NCBI GenBank assembly: GCA_902563095.1 | Contig: CACEWA010000002.1 | Location: 43,136 to 107,135 of the forward strand | Direction of reading: 5' to 3' | Source of the DNA: an uncultured Candidatus Poseidoniales archaeon | GTDB taxonomy: Archaea > Thermoplasmatota > Poseidoniia > Poseidoniales > Poseidoniaceae | DNA: 64,000 nt | Part shown: one piece after another, positions 25,235 to 34,095 of the stretch | Position numbering within the stretch: position 1 is the stretch's first letter | How the letters are laid out: the number at the start of each line of letters is the position of its first letter | The notes under the pieces: generated by a model | Told to the model about the DNA's origin: nothing | The model's input: the letters and a program-made list of their open reading frames with translations, nothing else | Databases searched by the model: none | Program-made: the position numbers and the translations under genes

Positions 25235-27403
25235 ATGTCTCAGGTCGCTGGCAATCCTGATATTGCAATCTTCTTTGGTTCTCAAACTGGTAATGCCGAG
25301 GAATTGGCAGCTAATACTGCTAAGTTAGCAAAAAAAAGTGGTCTTAATCCAAAGATTTTCGATATGGATGGTTTCGATCCATCCACTTTTTCTTCTCACA
25401 AAAGAGTCCTAATTATCACTTCAACTTGGGGCGAGGGGGATATGCCCGACAATGCAGAAGACCTTTGGATTGCAACTTGTGAATTAAACCCAAACCTAGC
25501 AGGCGTTAGTTTCTCAGTCTGTGCAATTGGAGATACTTCATATGACGAGTTCTGTAAAGCAGGAATTGATTGGGATGAAAAGTTTGTAGCATTAGGTGCA
25601 TCTCGTGTTCACAATATACAATTATGCGATGTGGAATATGAGCCGGAATGGAAGAAATGGGCTGATGCTGTAATTCCATTGATGGCAGCAGTTGATGGTG
25701 GCGAGGCTACAGAATCAGCAGATGTCGTCGAAGAGGCTGCAGTTGTTTCAAGCGAATCGGATAATGTAGTAAGTGCAGATGCAGGAGAATTATCAGGACT
25801 ATTATCTGGCGACCGCAGTATAGCAATTTTCTTCGGTTCTCAAACCGGAAACGCTGCAGGACTTGCAGAGAAGACAGCAAAGATGGCTGTGAATTATGGC
25901 CTTGAGCCAACAGTTTTCGACATGGATGGATATGACCCAGCAGCGTTCTCATCTCACAAAAGAATTCTAATCATAACTTCCACATGGGGTGAAGGAGAGA
26001 TGCCTGACAATGCAGATGCTCTTTGGAATGCAACGGTTGCAAGCAATCCTCCTTTGGCTAATGTCCACTTCTCAGTCTGTGCAATTGGAGACACTTCATA
26101 CGACGAGTACTGTAAGGCAGGTCTTGATTGGGATGAGAAATTCAAGGCATTGGGTGCCACTTGTATAGAGGAAATAAAACTCTGCGATGTAGATTTCGAA
26201 CCTCCATGGTTAGAGTGGGCGCCACTTGCACTTTCCAAGATTGCTTGTGTTGATTCTTCAGGAACTTTCCAAGAGGAATTACTAGAGGCTATGATTGCAT
26301 ACGGTTCCGGTGAGGAAGAAGAAGCAGATATTGGTGATTTCACTCCTGGCCAGATAGTACAGGCTGACCTTTCTATCACAATGCGTATTTTCCGCTACAA
26401 CCCAACATTGGCACAATCTGGTTTCGATACAGTAGCAGTAGCAATCCCTGGGCACGCTTCAATCGAGGATGCACTTGTCGCAATCAAGAGGGAAGTAGAT
26501 GGTTCCCTAACCTTCAGAAGCGGCTCGATTGCAGGGCAAGACCCGCTTACAGGAATCAAAGCAAATGGTAGAATTTTGCCCGCAGACACCACTCGAATTT
26601 GTGACATTGTTTCTGATGGAGACACTCTAACAATCGAGCCAGTTCCTGGGTACGATGTTGTAAAAGATCTGATGGTCTCTTATGACCGATATGACACTGT
26701 GCGAGCCGAATCAAAACCTTGGATGGATGCAGACCCACGTCAAGGTGAGAGGTTAATTTCCGGAGCTGCAATGGGTACAATGACCTCTGCAGAAGCAACT
26801 CACTTGCATACATTAGCAGATGTTGGTTCACTTCAACTGGTTAATGCTATGTCCGATACATATGATGTTGATGAAGAATATTCAGGGCCAGGAATTGCAT
26901 TGCAAAGATGGGTTAGAAGCCAAGACCCTCGTTCGGGTGAAGGACATGTTAAGCAGATGTTTGAACTAATGCAGAGAAAGGGTGGCGTTTGGGATGAAGC
27001 AGATATTTCCTCGATCCAGAGGCATGGAATCGATGGCTCACAGGCAGCAGATTCTCTTTATGCTGCTAGGGCTAGGCTGTTGGCAGAATACAAATTCACT
27101 GGCCGCAGCGGCAGGTTGGTCAAACACTATTCCCGTTCAGTAAAGATGTCAGGTAATGTCAATGAGACCACTCTGTACCGCTCAGTTCTAGGCCCTCTAG
27201 GACTTGGTTCTAACATCATGAATGGTGTCTCTTTGCGAATGATGCTTGGATTTACTAGAAATGGCGGTCCGATGATGCGTGGATTCCAAGGTATGCTAGT
27301 GCCTCCAGCAGGAATTGGTAAGATTCCAAATATGTTCAATGGCAAGGTTGCCAATCATCACGAAGTCGTTGCAATATTCAACGAGTTAGATAGCAGATTT
27401 TGA
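25235..27403 (+). CDS. Tandem flavodoxin fused to an SdhB/HdrC-like domain lacking all Fe-S cysteines
   Basis: 722 aa. Flavodoxin domain 1 (about 8-150) and domain 2 (about 194-340) both keep the three FMN-binding loops of CPR/CysJ type: FGSQTGNA, TSTWGEG(D/E)MPDNA and AIGDTSYDE(F/Y)CKAG. An acidic linker separates them. Residues about 378-625 align by eye with succinate dehydrogenase Fe-S subunits: MRIFRYNP, SIEDALVAIKREVDGSLTFR, GDTLTIEPVPGYDVVKDLMV, the SGPGIALQRWVRSQDPR block and GGVWDEADISSIQRHGIDGS. The [2Fe-2S] segment (RSGSIAGQDPLTGIKANGR...PADTT) and both cluster-binding CxxC...CP segments have no ligand Cys; only Cys456 remains. The tail (625-722) resembles HdrC-type C-termini. The start ATG is clear. 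The stop overlaps the SD of the next gene, so the two form an operon. It probably carries electrons via FMN only; partner unknown. Confidence 0.82.
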   Translation: MSQVAGNPDIAIFFGSQTGNAEELAANTAKLAKKSGLNPKIFDMDGFDPSTFSSHKRVLIITSTWGEGDMPDNAEDLWIATCELNPNLAGVSFSVCAIGDTSYDEFCKAGIDWDEKFVALGASRVHNIQLCDVEYEPEWKKWADAVIPLMAAVDGGEATESADVVEEAAVVSSESDNVVSADAGELSGLLSGDRSIAIFFGSQTGNAAGLAEKTAKMAVNYGLEPTVFDMDGYDPAAFSSHKRILIITSTWGEGEMPDNADALWNATVASNPPLANVHFSVCAIGDTSYDEYCKAGLDWDEKFKALGATCIEEIKLCDVDFEPPWLEWAPLALSKIACVDSSGTFQEELLEAMIAYGSGEEEEADIGDFTPGQIVQADLSITMRIFRYNPTLAQSGFDTVAVAIPGHASIEDALVAIKREVDGSLTFRSGSIAGQDPLTGIKANGRILPADTTRICDIVSDGDTLTIEPVPGYDVVKDLMVSYDRYDTVRAESKPWMDADPRQGERLISGAAMGTMTSAEATHLHTLADVGSLQLVNAMSDTYDVDEEYSGPGIALQRWVRSQDPRSGEGHVKQMFELMQRKGGVWDEADISSIQRHGIDGSQAADSLYAARARLLAEYKFTGRSGRLVKHYSRSVKMSGNVNETTLYRSVLGPLGLGSNIMNGVSLRMMLGFTRNGGPMMRGFQGMLVPPAGIGKIPNMFNGKVANHHEVVAIFNELDSRF

Positions 27404-27413
27404 GGTGATTGTG

Positions 27414-28274
27414 GTGGTAAAGTATTCGTATTTTCCGGGAAATGTTGCACGCCAATCTTCTTCAGAGGTTGAAGATACAATTCAGCCACTTTGTAAAACT
27501 CTAGGGATTGAGTTGATCGAGATTGTAGGCTACAACAGTGACGGTGGCAATATCATCAAGCAAGGTAACAAAGAACTCCAACTTGCACTTAATGCCAGAA
27601 ACATTGCTTTAGCAGAGAAGAATGGCCATCCGATAATTACTGCTTGTGCTTCAGCCCAAGGAATTCTACACGAGGCCCTAGAGACCTTCAGAAATGACCC
27701 AATCGCTCTTGCCAATGCTAACACTGTTCTGTCCAAAACTTCTGGAATGGCTGCTCAAGCAGATGAAATTACGACCAACCATCTACTGCATGTGCTGGTT
27801 GATGAAATTGGATTGGAGAAAGTCGAAAACGCTGTCATAAATCCACTAAACATGGATATTGCTTGCTATTACGGGCCACACATGCAGCAAGCTGGTGCAT
27901 GTGGTGGAGATGATGCATGGAATCCAAATTACATGGAGAAGTTAATCACTGCTTTAGGTGGAAGACCTGTAGAATACAAGACCAAGACATCTAGCGTAGG
28001 AAATCCTTCCTTGCTCTCCTTGGGCGACTCGGTCATGAAAATGACTGCAAGAGTGCTAAATGATGCAAAGAGAGCGGGTGCTCAAATTATTGTTAGCGCT
28101 TGTACTCAATCACATTCGAACCTTGATTCTTATCAAGGTAAAGCAGGGCGAGTTGCTAGCAAAGATACTAACATTCCAGCTGTAAATTTGACAGAAATAA
28201 TCGCCTTTGCTTTGGGTCACTTCCCCGACAGATTTGCTCAGTTGAAAACCCGTGCAATATTGATTGGTTCTTGA
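27414..28274 (+). CDS. HdrB/SdhE-like CCG-domain protein with degenerate cluster motifs
   Basis: 286 aa. The scaffold follows heterodisulfide reductase B / thiol:fumarate reductase / SdhE proteins: KYSYFPGNVARQSS, ALNARNIALAEKNGHPIITA, NHLLHVLVDEIGLEKVEN, MDIACYYGPHMQ, NPNYMEKLITALGGRPVEY and the ACTQSHSNLDSYQ block. Cluster ligands are mostly replaced: family FPGC is FPGN10; the first CCG is NSDGG (41-45); CxxC is C78-A-S-A81; YGC is YGP155; the second CCG is SSVG (193-196); the final CxxC is C230-T-Q-S233. Only the first Cys of each CxxC survives. GTG at 27414 is chosen because GAGGTGA (27402-27408) lies 5 nt upstream. Partner of the preceding flavodoxin-SdhB-like protein; noncubane clusters seem impossible. 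Confidence 0.8.
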   Translation: MVKYSYFPGNVARQSSSEVEDTIQPLCKTLGIELIEIVGYNSDGGNIIKQGNKELQLALNARNIALAEKNGHPIITACASAQGILHEALETFRNDPIALANANTVLSKTSGMAAQADEITTNHLLHVLVDEIGLEKVENAVINPLNMDIACYYGPHMQQAGACGGDDAWNPNYMEKLITALGGRPVEYKTKTSSVGNPSLLSLGDSVMKMTARVLNDAKRAGAQIIVSACTQSHSNLDSYQGKAGRVASKDTNIPAVNLTEIIAFALGHFPDRFAQLKTRAILIGS

Positions 28275-30842
28275 TTACCCGTGCAAGAATTTGAACAGTT
28301 CCTTTGCTTGGATTGAAGAAACTCCTTCAATTTGAGTTAGTTGGTGCTCACTCAATGCACAAAGGCCCATAATATCCTTGGCTATAGCCATTATTCGTTT
28401 CGCTGTAACACTACCAATCCCTGGTAATTCTGCAATAAGTTTGACACGTTTTTCCAACACTTCATCCTTCCATTTTTTTGACAAAACACCTTCTTCATTT
28501 TCACCGCCAATAATTGACATTATTTCTGCAGAAGCAGCTTGAATTGCTGATTTTTCAGCATCATTGGATTTCTTTCGTGAATGATTGATTAGTAAATCCA
28601 AAACTCTGGCTTCTCTTTTGGCTACAATAGATATGAATCTTGCAGTTTGTTCAGGCGAACCAGTCATCAATACCGGTAACCCAAGGTCGAGTGTTACCCA
28701 TGCCATTGCCCCATGTACTGCATTAGGGTGAACTCTCTCTGTTTCCAATGATTCCACAATTAGCAAAGGCCTCGGTGCTGCAGCATGTAACCTACGTGCT
28801 TGATGAATCAATCTTCCATCTATCAAAGAATCCACCAAATCTCTGGCTGTCTTCCTTTCGATTAATACCCTATCAGAGATTCTGATGTCACCAACGGTAA
28901 GATTCTCTAAACTAATTTCGTGACCATGCAATTTGAGCATTGCTGGCAATGTCGAATTCGCTTCACGGTGATCTATTGTAATCATAGAATGGAGTTCATT
29001 TTGAAGACTATTCGCGAGTACTTCGGCCTGTGCGGCTGCTGATGCCTTGGATTCCTCCTCTCTTGGATAGGGATTAGTGCCATCTAGAACCGGTTTCCAC
29101 CATTTTTGTTCGTTTTGATTTTGCTTATTTGAGAATTCAGCGAGAGACTTTTGTGCCCTAGGTCTATTGGTTAAGGGTGTGGTGCTTTTCTTCGCTTCTT
29201 TTGTTTGAATTTGTTCAGGCTCTATAATTTCCTTTTCTCTGTACAACCTTTTCTCTTCCGATTCAATGAATGAATCAATATCCTTTCCATCTACGCTAAA
29301 ATCAGCCAATACATCTGATTTTGGAGCGGCTCTTTTTGGTAGTCTCGATTGTTTTTGTAATGATTCTAGAGTTCTATACATCGCTTGCTCACGCTTTAGT
29401 GAAGCCTGCTGTACATACTCGTCACGAGTGCCTTTAGCAATCAGAATATGAACATCTCCATCTCTTTGCCTAGCAGTTCTTCCTCTTCGCTGGATGGCTC
29501 TGATTGCACTAGGAACCGGCTCGTACAAAATCACACTATCGGCAGCCGGAACATCGAGTCCTTCTTCTCCTACACTTGTGGCGACTAGGACATTGATTTC
29601 TCCTTCTTTGAATCTCTGCAATTGGGCGATTTGTTCTTTTTGTTTCATCCCTAGTTGGCTTCCTTTACTGGCTTGACCAACAAATCTCCCAGGTCTAATC
29701 TCTGATTCGTTTTCAAGTATCTCAAGCAGATTATCTACAGTGTCTCTGTATTCAGTGAATACGATTACCTTTCCATTATTCTTCAGACCATCTCTAACTA
29801 AATTAACAACTAGTGAAGGTTTAGGATGAAACTCTGTTTCTTCCACCCTTTCTCTAAGTAAACTTGCTACTGGAGGCAATGATAGGAACCTCTTAGTCTT
29901 ACGATCCTTGTCAAATTTAGCCCTTTGAAGATACTTTATTGCACACTTCAAACCTTGTGTGTCGAGCAAATCCAGAAGCCTGTGTAATCTGCGGAGATCA
30001 CCTATTCTCTTGGCCGCATCGTATCCTCTAGCATCACCTCTGCCTATCGCAGCACTAGCCCTACGTTGTGCTTCTTCAATTGCTGCAGTTGTTATTCGTC
30101 CTGAGCGAATCAAGAAACCCGACCTAATCAAAAATTCAGCCTCTTCAGCTTCTAAAATTCTTAACGGCCTGATAATTTCGTGAAGTTCTTCAGGAATATT
30201 CAACTCATGCTTTGTTATATCCATCGTTGTAATGTATGGCTGTACCAAGTCATCCTGTCTTTTGGTTACATGAAGCCTCTCGATACCCAGTCTTTGAATG
30301 ACTTCCAAGACCTTACCTGCCTTGACTCCAGGCGATGCTGTTGCAGCTAATACTAGTGCATTCGGTGATGCTTCAAGATACATATCTCCTAGTTGCGCCA
30401 TCGAATCCGAACCTGTTGCATGATGTGCTTCATCTACGATCAATAGGTCAATGCTTGAGAGCAATATTCTGCCGCTTCTAGCATCATTACGAATTACATG
30501 AGGCGTTGCCATCACGATTTTTGCATCACCCCATATCTTCTCTCTTTTTGCAGGCCTGTCTTGCCCTGTTAGGGTAACAATCTTCTCAGAATCTATGTTT
30601 ATGAAATCTTTAGCCATTCTTGCTTGTTGTGCTACTAGACCTGTGGTTGGAGCCACAAGCACAATTTTCCCATCACCTTCCAATGCATTGGCCATAGCCA
30701 TCCATTGCACAGCAGTCTTACCTAGTCCAGTTGGCATTACGAGTAATGTAGAACCCGAAATAGCTTGCTTGGCAGCAAGCAATTGGTATGCTCTTGCCTC
30801 CACTCCTTCGCTAAGGCGAGGGTGAGACAGCATAGGCGTCAT
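28275..30842 (-). CDS. hef: Hef helicase-nuclease (FANCM/XPF family)
   Basis: 855 aa, acts on forked and branched DNA. SF2 helicase: Walker A MPTGLGKT (36-43), DEAH (137-140), ATASPG, an all-helical insert, and motif VI RAIQRRGRTARQRDG. A Lys/Glu-rich linker leads to an XPF/ERCC4-type nuclease with ERKTARD (ERK at 662-664, Asp668) and an upstream Asp in ITIDHREANS. It ends in tandem helix-hairpin-helix motifs (ELPGIGSVTAKRIM near 806 and IEGVSSIQAKELF). All expected catalytic residues are present. Convergent, without a gap, with the redox module. Confidence 0.95.
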   Translation of the reverse strand: MTPMLSHPRLSEGVEARAYQLLAAKQAISGSTLLVMPTGLGKTAVQWMAMANALEGDGKIVLVAPTTGLVAQQARMAKDFINIDSEKIVTLTGQDRPAKREKIWGDAKIVMATPHVIRNDARSGRILLSSIDLLIVDEAHHATGSDSMAQLGDMYLEASPNALVLAATASPGVKAGKVLEVIQRLGIERLHVTKRQDDLVQPYITTMDITKHELNIPEELHEIIRPLRILEAEEAEFLIRSGFLIRSGRITTAAIEEAQRRASAAIGRGDARGYDAAKRIGDLRRLHRLLDLLDTQGLKCAIKYLQRAKFDKDRKTKRFLSLPPVASLLRERVEETEFHPKPSLVVNLVRDGLKNNGKVIVFTEYRDTVDNLLEILENESEIRPGRFVGQASKGSQLGMKQKEQIAQLQRFKEGEINVLVATSVGEEGLDVPAADSVILYEPVPSAIRAIQRRGRTARQRDGDVHILIAKGTRDEYVQQASLKREQAMYRTLESLQKQSRLPKRAAPKSDVLADFSVDGKDIDSFIESEEKRLYREKEIIEPEQIQTKEAKKSTTPLTNRPRAQKSLAEFSNKQNQNEQKWWKPVLDGTNPYPREEESKASAAAQAEVLANSLQNELHSMITIDHREANSTLPAMLKLHGHEISLENLTVGDIRISDRVLIERKTARDLVDSLIDGRLIHQARRLHAAAPRPLLIVESLETERVHPNAVHGAMAWVTLDLGLPVLMTGSPEQTARFISIVAKREARVLDLLINHSRKKSNDAEKSAIQAASAEIMSIIGGENEEGVLSKKWKDEVLEKRVKLIAELPGIGSVTAKRIMAIAKDIMGLCALSEHQLTQIEGVSSIQAKELFKFLHG

Positions 30843-30980
30843 ACCAACAGTTTGAGAGGCGGGGGGTCAAGAGGATTTGCATTAGAGTTTGGTCTAGAAA
30901 TAATCAAAAATGATAGCGCTTGAATACTACTAATTCACATCGAAGTCCAGCGTTCCCGTACATCGTTCTTAACCGAACCA
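30843..30980. other. Gene-free stretch between hef and the uL3 promoter
   Basis: AT-rich and without a supportable gene or RNA. It probably carries the hef promoter on the minus strand. The rest of the 338-nt gap up to 31180 is covered by the promoter and leader entries that follow. Confidence 0.5.
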
Positions 30981-30989
30981 CTCATATAG
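30981..30989 (+). promoter_or_regulatory. TATA-box-like element CTCATATAG for the ribosomal superoperon
   Basis: Identical 9-mer to the one before eL41 (14408-14416). Normal archaeal spacing predicts transcription starting near 31010, which leaves an unusually long leader of about 170 nt before the uL3 start at 31181. No TATA-like match closer to the uL3 ATG was seen. Confidence 0.5.
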
Positions 30990-31009
30990 GGGAGGTAAGT
31001 CGGCAACCT

Positions 31010-31180
31010 GCTCGATAGGCGAGTGGCCAGACACTGTGGGCAATGCACAGCACCCCATTACTACCGGTCCCGATTGTGGACTGGAAGCCGGTGTCACGGC
31101 AACTCCCTAGCCTTGACAGCCTCTGTATGCCCCTTATCGGGGGGCCAATGCGGAGTAACAAAACATAGGAGGCCGAACAT
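31010..31180 (+). promoter_or_regulatory. Structured leader of the uL3-SecY operon
   Basis: GC-rich compared with flanking DNA. Hairpins read directly: CTGTG/CACAG (31034-31038 with 31046-31050); ACCG-GTCC pairing with GGAC...CGGT (31063-31070 with 31078-31081 and 31089-31092); GCCCC/GGGGC (31129-31133 with 31141-31145). AGGAGG then precedes the ATG at 31181. The 5' boundary is inferred from the TATA-like box. It may be an autoregulatory leader (uL4 and uL1 type feedback is known in other prokaryotes) or hold a separate small RNA. No tRNA T-loop, SRP or RNase P signature was found. Confidence 0.45.
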
Positions 31181-32206
31181 ATGGCAAAGAGAAGTCACCC
31201 AAGACGTGGAAGTATGGCGTTTAGCCCGCGAAAGCGGTCCGCACGCCATTTTGGACATGTTAAGTCGTGGCCAGAAACCGATGCGAGCGAGGTCCGTGTA
31301 CAAGGATTCGCCGGCTGGAAAGCCGGTATGACCCACGTCATGGCTCGTGATCTAAACCCTAGATCGAACAGCGCAGGCCAGGAGATTAGAATCCCTGTTA
31401 CTGTTGTAGAAGTACCGAAGATGAGAGTACTTGGTGTTCGTGGATACAAAATGACACCTTACGGTAAACAAGCTGCTGGTGAGGCTTGGGTGGATTCAGA
31501 ACAAATTTCTGAAGCATTCCCTCAACTATTCCGCAGAATGCATAACAATGCAATGAAAGTTCACGACTCAGACAAGCACTTAGAGGCTTTGGGAGAAGCA
31601 GATTTAGTTGAAGTAAGAATCATTGCTGCTACTCAACCACATTCAATCACTGGAACTCCTTCCAAGACTCCTGAAGTAATGGAACTTGGACTAGTTGGTG
31701 GCGACTCCGCTGCCAAATTAGAGTGGGCAAAAGAAAACCTTGGTCAGGAAATTTCCATTGGTGACGTATTCGAGGAAGGCGTCTTTGTAGATGCAATCGG
31801 TGTTACCAAGGGATATGGTTGGCAAGGTGTAATCAGGAGATTTGGCGGTAAGTTACAATCTCACAAGAACTCAAAGAAGCGCCGACAACATGGAAACATG
31901 GGTGACTTCGGAACCGGATATGTTCGAAAGACAATCCGTCAGGGTGGACAGACTGGATATCACCAGCGCACAGAATACAACAAGAGAATTCTTTCAATCG
32001 CATCTGCAGAAGACAAGGCAATTACTCCATCAGGAGGATTCCTACACTATGGTGAAGTCAACTCAGATTACGTATTGGTTAAGGGTAGCCTTCCAGGTCC
32101 AGCAAAGCGTTTGGTTAGATTCCGTGACGCTACACGTGGATCTGACAAACCAACTCACCCATACGAGATAACTTACGTTAGTACATCTAGCAAGCAGGGG
32201 GTCTGA
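31181..32206 (+). CDS. rpl3: Large subunit ribosomal protein uL3
   Basis: 341 aa, the archaeal/eukaryotic length class. The N-terminus AKRSHPRRGSMAFSPRKR is the archaeal uL3 signature, and RRFGGKLQSHKNSKKRR and IRQGGQTGYHQRTEYNKRI form the extended loop reaching the peptidyl-transferase centre. First gene of the superoperon; AGGAGG lies 8 nt before the ATG. Confidence 0.97.
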   Translation: MAKRSHPRRGSMAFSPRKRSARHFGHVKSWPETDASEVRVQGFAGWKAGMTHVMARDLNPRSNSAGQEIRIPVTVVEVPKMRVLGVRGYKMTPYGKQAAGEAWVDSEQISEAFPQLFRRMHNNAMKVHDSDKHLEALGEADLVEVRIIAATQPHSITGTPSKTPEVMELGLVGGDSAAKLEWAKENLGQEISIGDVFEEGVFVDAIGVTKGYGWQGVIRRFGGKLQSHKNSKKRRQHGNMGDFGTGYVRKTIRQGGQTGYHQRTEYNKRILSIASAEDKAITPSGGFLHYGEVNSDYVLVKGSLPGPAKRLVRFRDATRGSDKPTHPYEITYVSTSSKQGV

Positions 32207-32208
32207 AG

Positions 32209-33078
32209 ATGAAGGTAGCAGTACACAACATCATCAACAACATCGAGCAAGATGAACTCGATGCAGGTCGCCTTCAGGAAGTATACGATATCGATGTCGA
32301 ATTAGGCAAGAAAGTTTCACTTCCAGAATCATTCAATTCAGAAATCAGGTCTGATTTAGTTAAACTTGCAGTAGCAAGTGCTCGTGCAAACCGCCGACAA
32401 GCATACGGTTCCAACCCACATGTTGGAAAGCGCAAGCCAATGAGCGGTATGAAGCACTCCGTCGAATGGTGGGGTAAGGGCCGTGGTGTTTCCAGAATTA
32501 TGAGAAGAACTGGTCAGCGCCGTGGTGCTCAAAGTCCACACACACTTGGTGGTCGCCGTGCTCACGGACCTAAGGTCGAGAAGGACTGGTCCCGCAAACT
32601 AAACCGCAACGAGCGTAGACTAGCACGCAATTCCGCACTAGCTGCAACTGCCAATGTCGATATGGTTTCCAACCGTGGACACCGATTCGCTGAAGAAATT
32701 TCATCCCTGCCTATCGTTCTAGGAGATTATTCTGAGAATGGCGAAAAGATTGACATTGAGGCTTTCAACCTAAACGGTGGAACTCGCAAGGTCAACGCAA
32801 TATTCGAGGCACTTGGCCTAGGTGATGACCTACGCCGTGCTCGTGAAGGTCGCAAGATTCGTGCAGGTAAGGCAACAATGCGTGGAAGAGTCCACAAGAC
32901 ACCTAAGAGTGTACTACTAGTTGTTGCTAGCAAGGATGGCCTAGCAAAGGCCGCAAGAAATCTTCCTGGCGTCGATGTTGTTGCCGCTAAGGACCTTTCC
33001 GCAGAGCATCTTGCTCCAGGTGGAGATCTAGGTCGTCTAACTGTCTTTACCAAGGCAGCAGTGGAGGCACTGAACTGA
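32209..33078 (+). CDS. rpl4: Large subunit ribosomal protein uL4
   Basis: 289 aa, starting 2 nt after the uL3 stop. The tunnel-lining loop is recognisable: GKGRGVSRIMRRTGQRRGAQ followed by SPHTLGGRRAHGPK, typical of archaeal uL4. The C-terminal half carries the archaeal/eukaryotic globular domain (RKIRAGKATMRGRVHKTPKS). It helps shape the exit tunnel and in bacteria also acts as an operon regulator; regulation here is not demonstrated. Confidence 0.97.
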   Translation: MKVAVHNIINNIEQDELDAGRLQEVYDIDVELGKKVSLPESFNSEIRSDLVKLAVASARANRRQAYGSNPHVGKRKPMSGMKHSVEWWGKGRGVSRIMRRTGQRRGAQSPHTLGGRRAHGPKVEKDWSRKLNRNERRLARNSALAATANVDMVSNRGHRFAEEISSLPIVLGDYSENGEKIDIEAFNLNGGTRKVNAIFEALGLGDDLRRAREGRKIRAGKATMRGRVHKTPKSVLLVVASKDGLAKAARNLPGVDVVAAKDLSAEHLAPGGDLGRLTVFTKAAVEALN

Positions 33079-33091
33079 GGAGGTGTGATGA

Positions 33092-33352
33092 ATGGTAAAT
33101 CCGTATGATGTAATTATGTTACCTTGGATTACAGAGAAGGCAATGGAAGCTAGAACTTCCGGCAATCGTCTGGAATTCATTGTACGCCGAAGTGCTACTA
33201 AGGCTGATATCGCTGCTGCGGTTGAAGCATTATTCGATGCAGAGGTTGCGAAAGTCAATGTTCGCAACACTAAGAACGGAAAGCTAGCAAGTGTCAAACT
33301 TGCTGAAGGCTACCATGCAGATGAGGCTGCAATGCGTCTTGGCGCATTCTGA
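33092..33352 (+). CDS. rpl23: Large subunit ribosomal protein uL23
   Basis: 86 aa, usual archaeal size. Core blocks: MLPWITEKAMEA, NRLEFIVRRSATKADIAAAV and FDAEVAKVNVRNTKNGK. Sits at the tunnel exit, where SRP docks. GAGGTGTGATGA upstream supports the ATG at 33092. Confidence 0.96.
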   Translation: MVNPYDVIMLPWITEKAMEARTSGNRLEFIVRRSATKADIAAAVEALFDAEVAKVNVRNTKNGKLASVKLAEGYHADEAAMRLGAF

Positions 33353-33364
33353 TGAGGTGATAAT

Positions 33365-34084
33365 ATGGGTAAGAGAACACGTTCACAGCGAAAAGGAAGT
33401 TCACCACGTTACCGCGTGGCGAGCCACAGATTCCCAGGTTCAAACTCTATGCCACGTGCAAAGGATGTTGTTGGTGAAGTAACTGAGTTGATACACAGCC
33501 CAGTACACACAGCACCTCTAGCACGTGTGAAACTACCAGATGGACAAACCAACTTGGTTGTTGCAACTGAAGGAATCTCAATCGGTTCATCAGTAGCAAT
33601 TGGCGACAATGTCGCACTAAGGCCTGGTAACATTACTTCCATCTCAAACATTCCAGAAGGAACTGCAATCAACAATCTTGAACTTCGCCCAGGCGACGGT
33701 GGTAAGGTTGCAAGAACAGCAGGAAATTCTGCAAGCATCGAAGCACACCTAGACGGTGGCAAGGTGCGTGTCAGACTACCTTCCGGTGTTTCAAAAGACA
33801 TGTCAGGAAACTGCAGAGCGACTATTGGAGTTCTTGCAGGGCACGGTCGTGGAGAAATGCCACTACGAACCGCTGGTGCAGCACACTACAAGGCAAAGGC
33901 TCGTGGAAAGTTGTACCCTCACGTCAGTGGTGTTGCAATGAATCCAGTTGATCACCCGCACGGTGGAGGTAATCACCAAGCTGTTCACGGACCAAACTCT
34001 GTTGCTCGTGGTACCCCTCCAGGTGCTAAGGTGGGTAACATTGCACCAAGCCGCACAGGAAGAGGCCGCGGCAAGAAAATTTGA
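33365..34084 (+). CDS. rpl2: Large subunit ribosomal protein uL2
   Basis: 239 aa. The nearly invariant block VAMNPVDHPHGGGNHQ near residue 180 carries the His implicated in peptidyl-transferase centre function. The N-terminus GKRTRSQRKGSSPRYR is archaeal/eukaryotic style. GAGGTGA precedes the ATG. Confidence 0.97.
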   Translation: MGKRTRSQRKGSSPRYRVASHRFPGSNSMPRAKDVVGEVTELIHSPVHTAPLARVKLPDGQTNLVVATEGISIGSSVAIGDNVALRPGNITSISNIPEGTAINNLELRPGDGGKVARTAGNSASIEAHLDGGKVRVRLPSGVSKDMSGNCRATIGVLAGHGRGEMPLRTAGAAHYKAKARGKLYPHVSGVAMNPVDHPHGGGNHQAVHGPNSVARGTPPGAKVGNIAPSRTGRGRGKKI

Positions 34085-34095
34085 GGTGAGATAAT

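Noticed and set aside
31023-31331. Open frame overlapping the uL3 leader and start, rich in Cys and Arg
   Set aside because: It overlaps uL3 out of frame, has no SD, resembles no family, and sits in a segment better explained as structured leader RNA.
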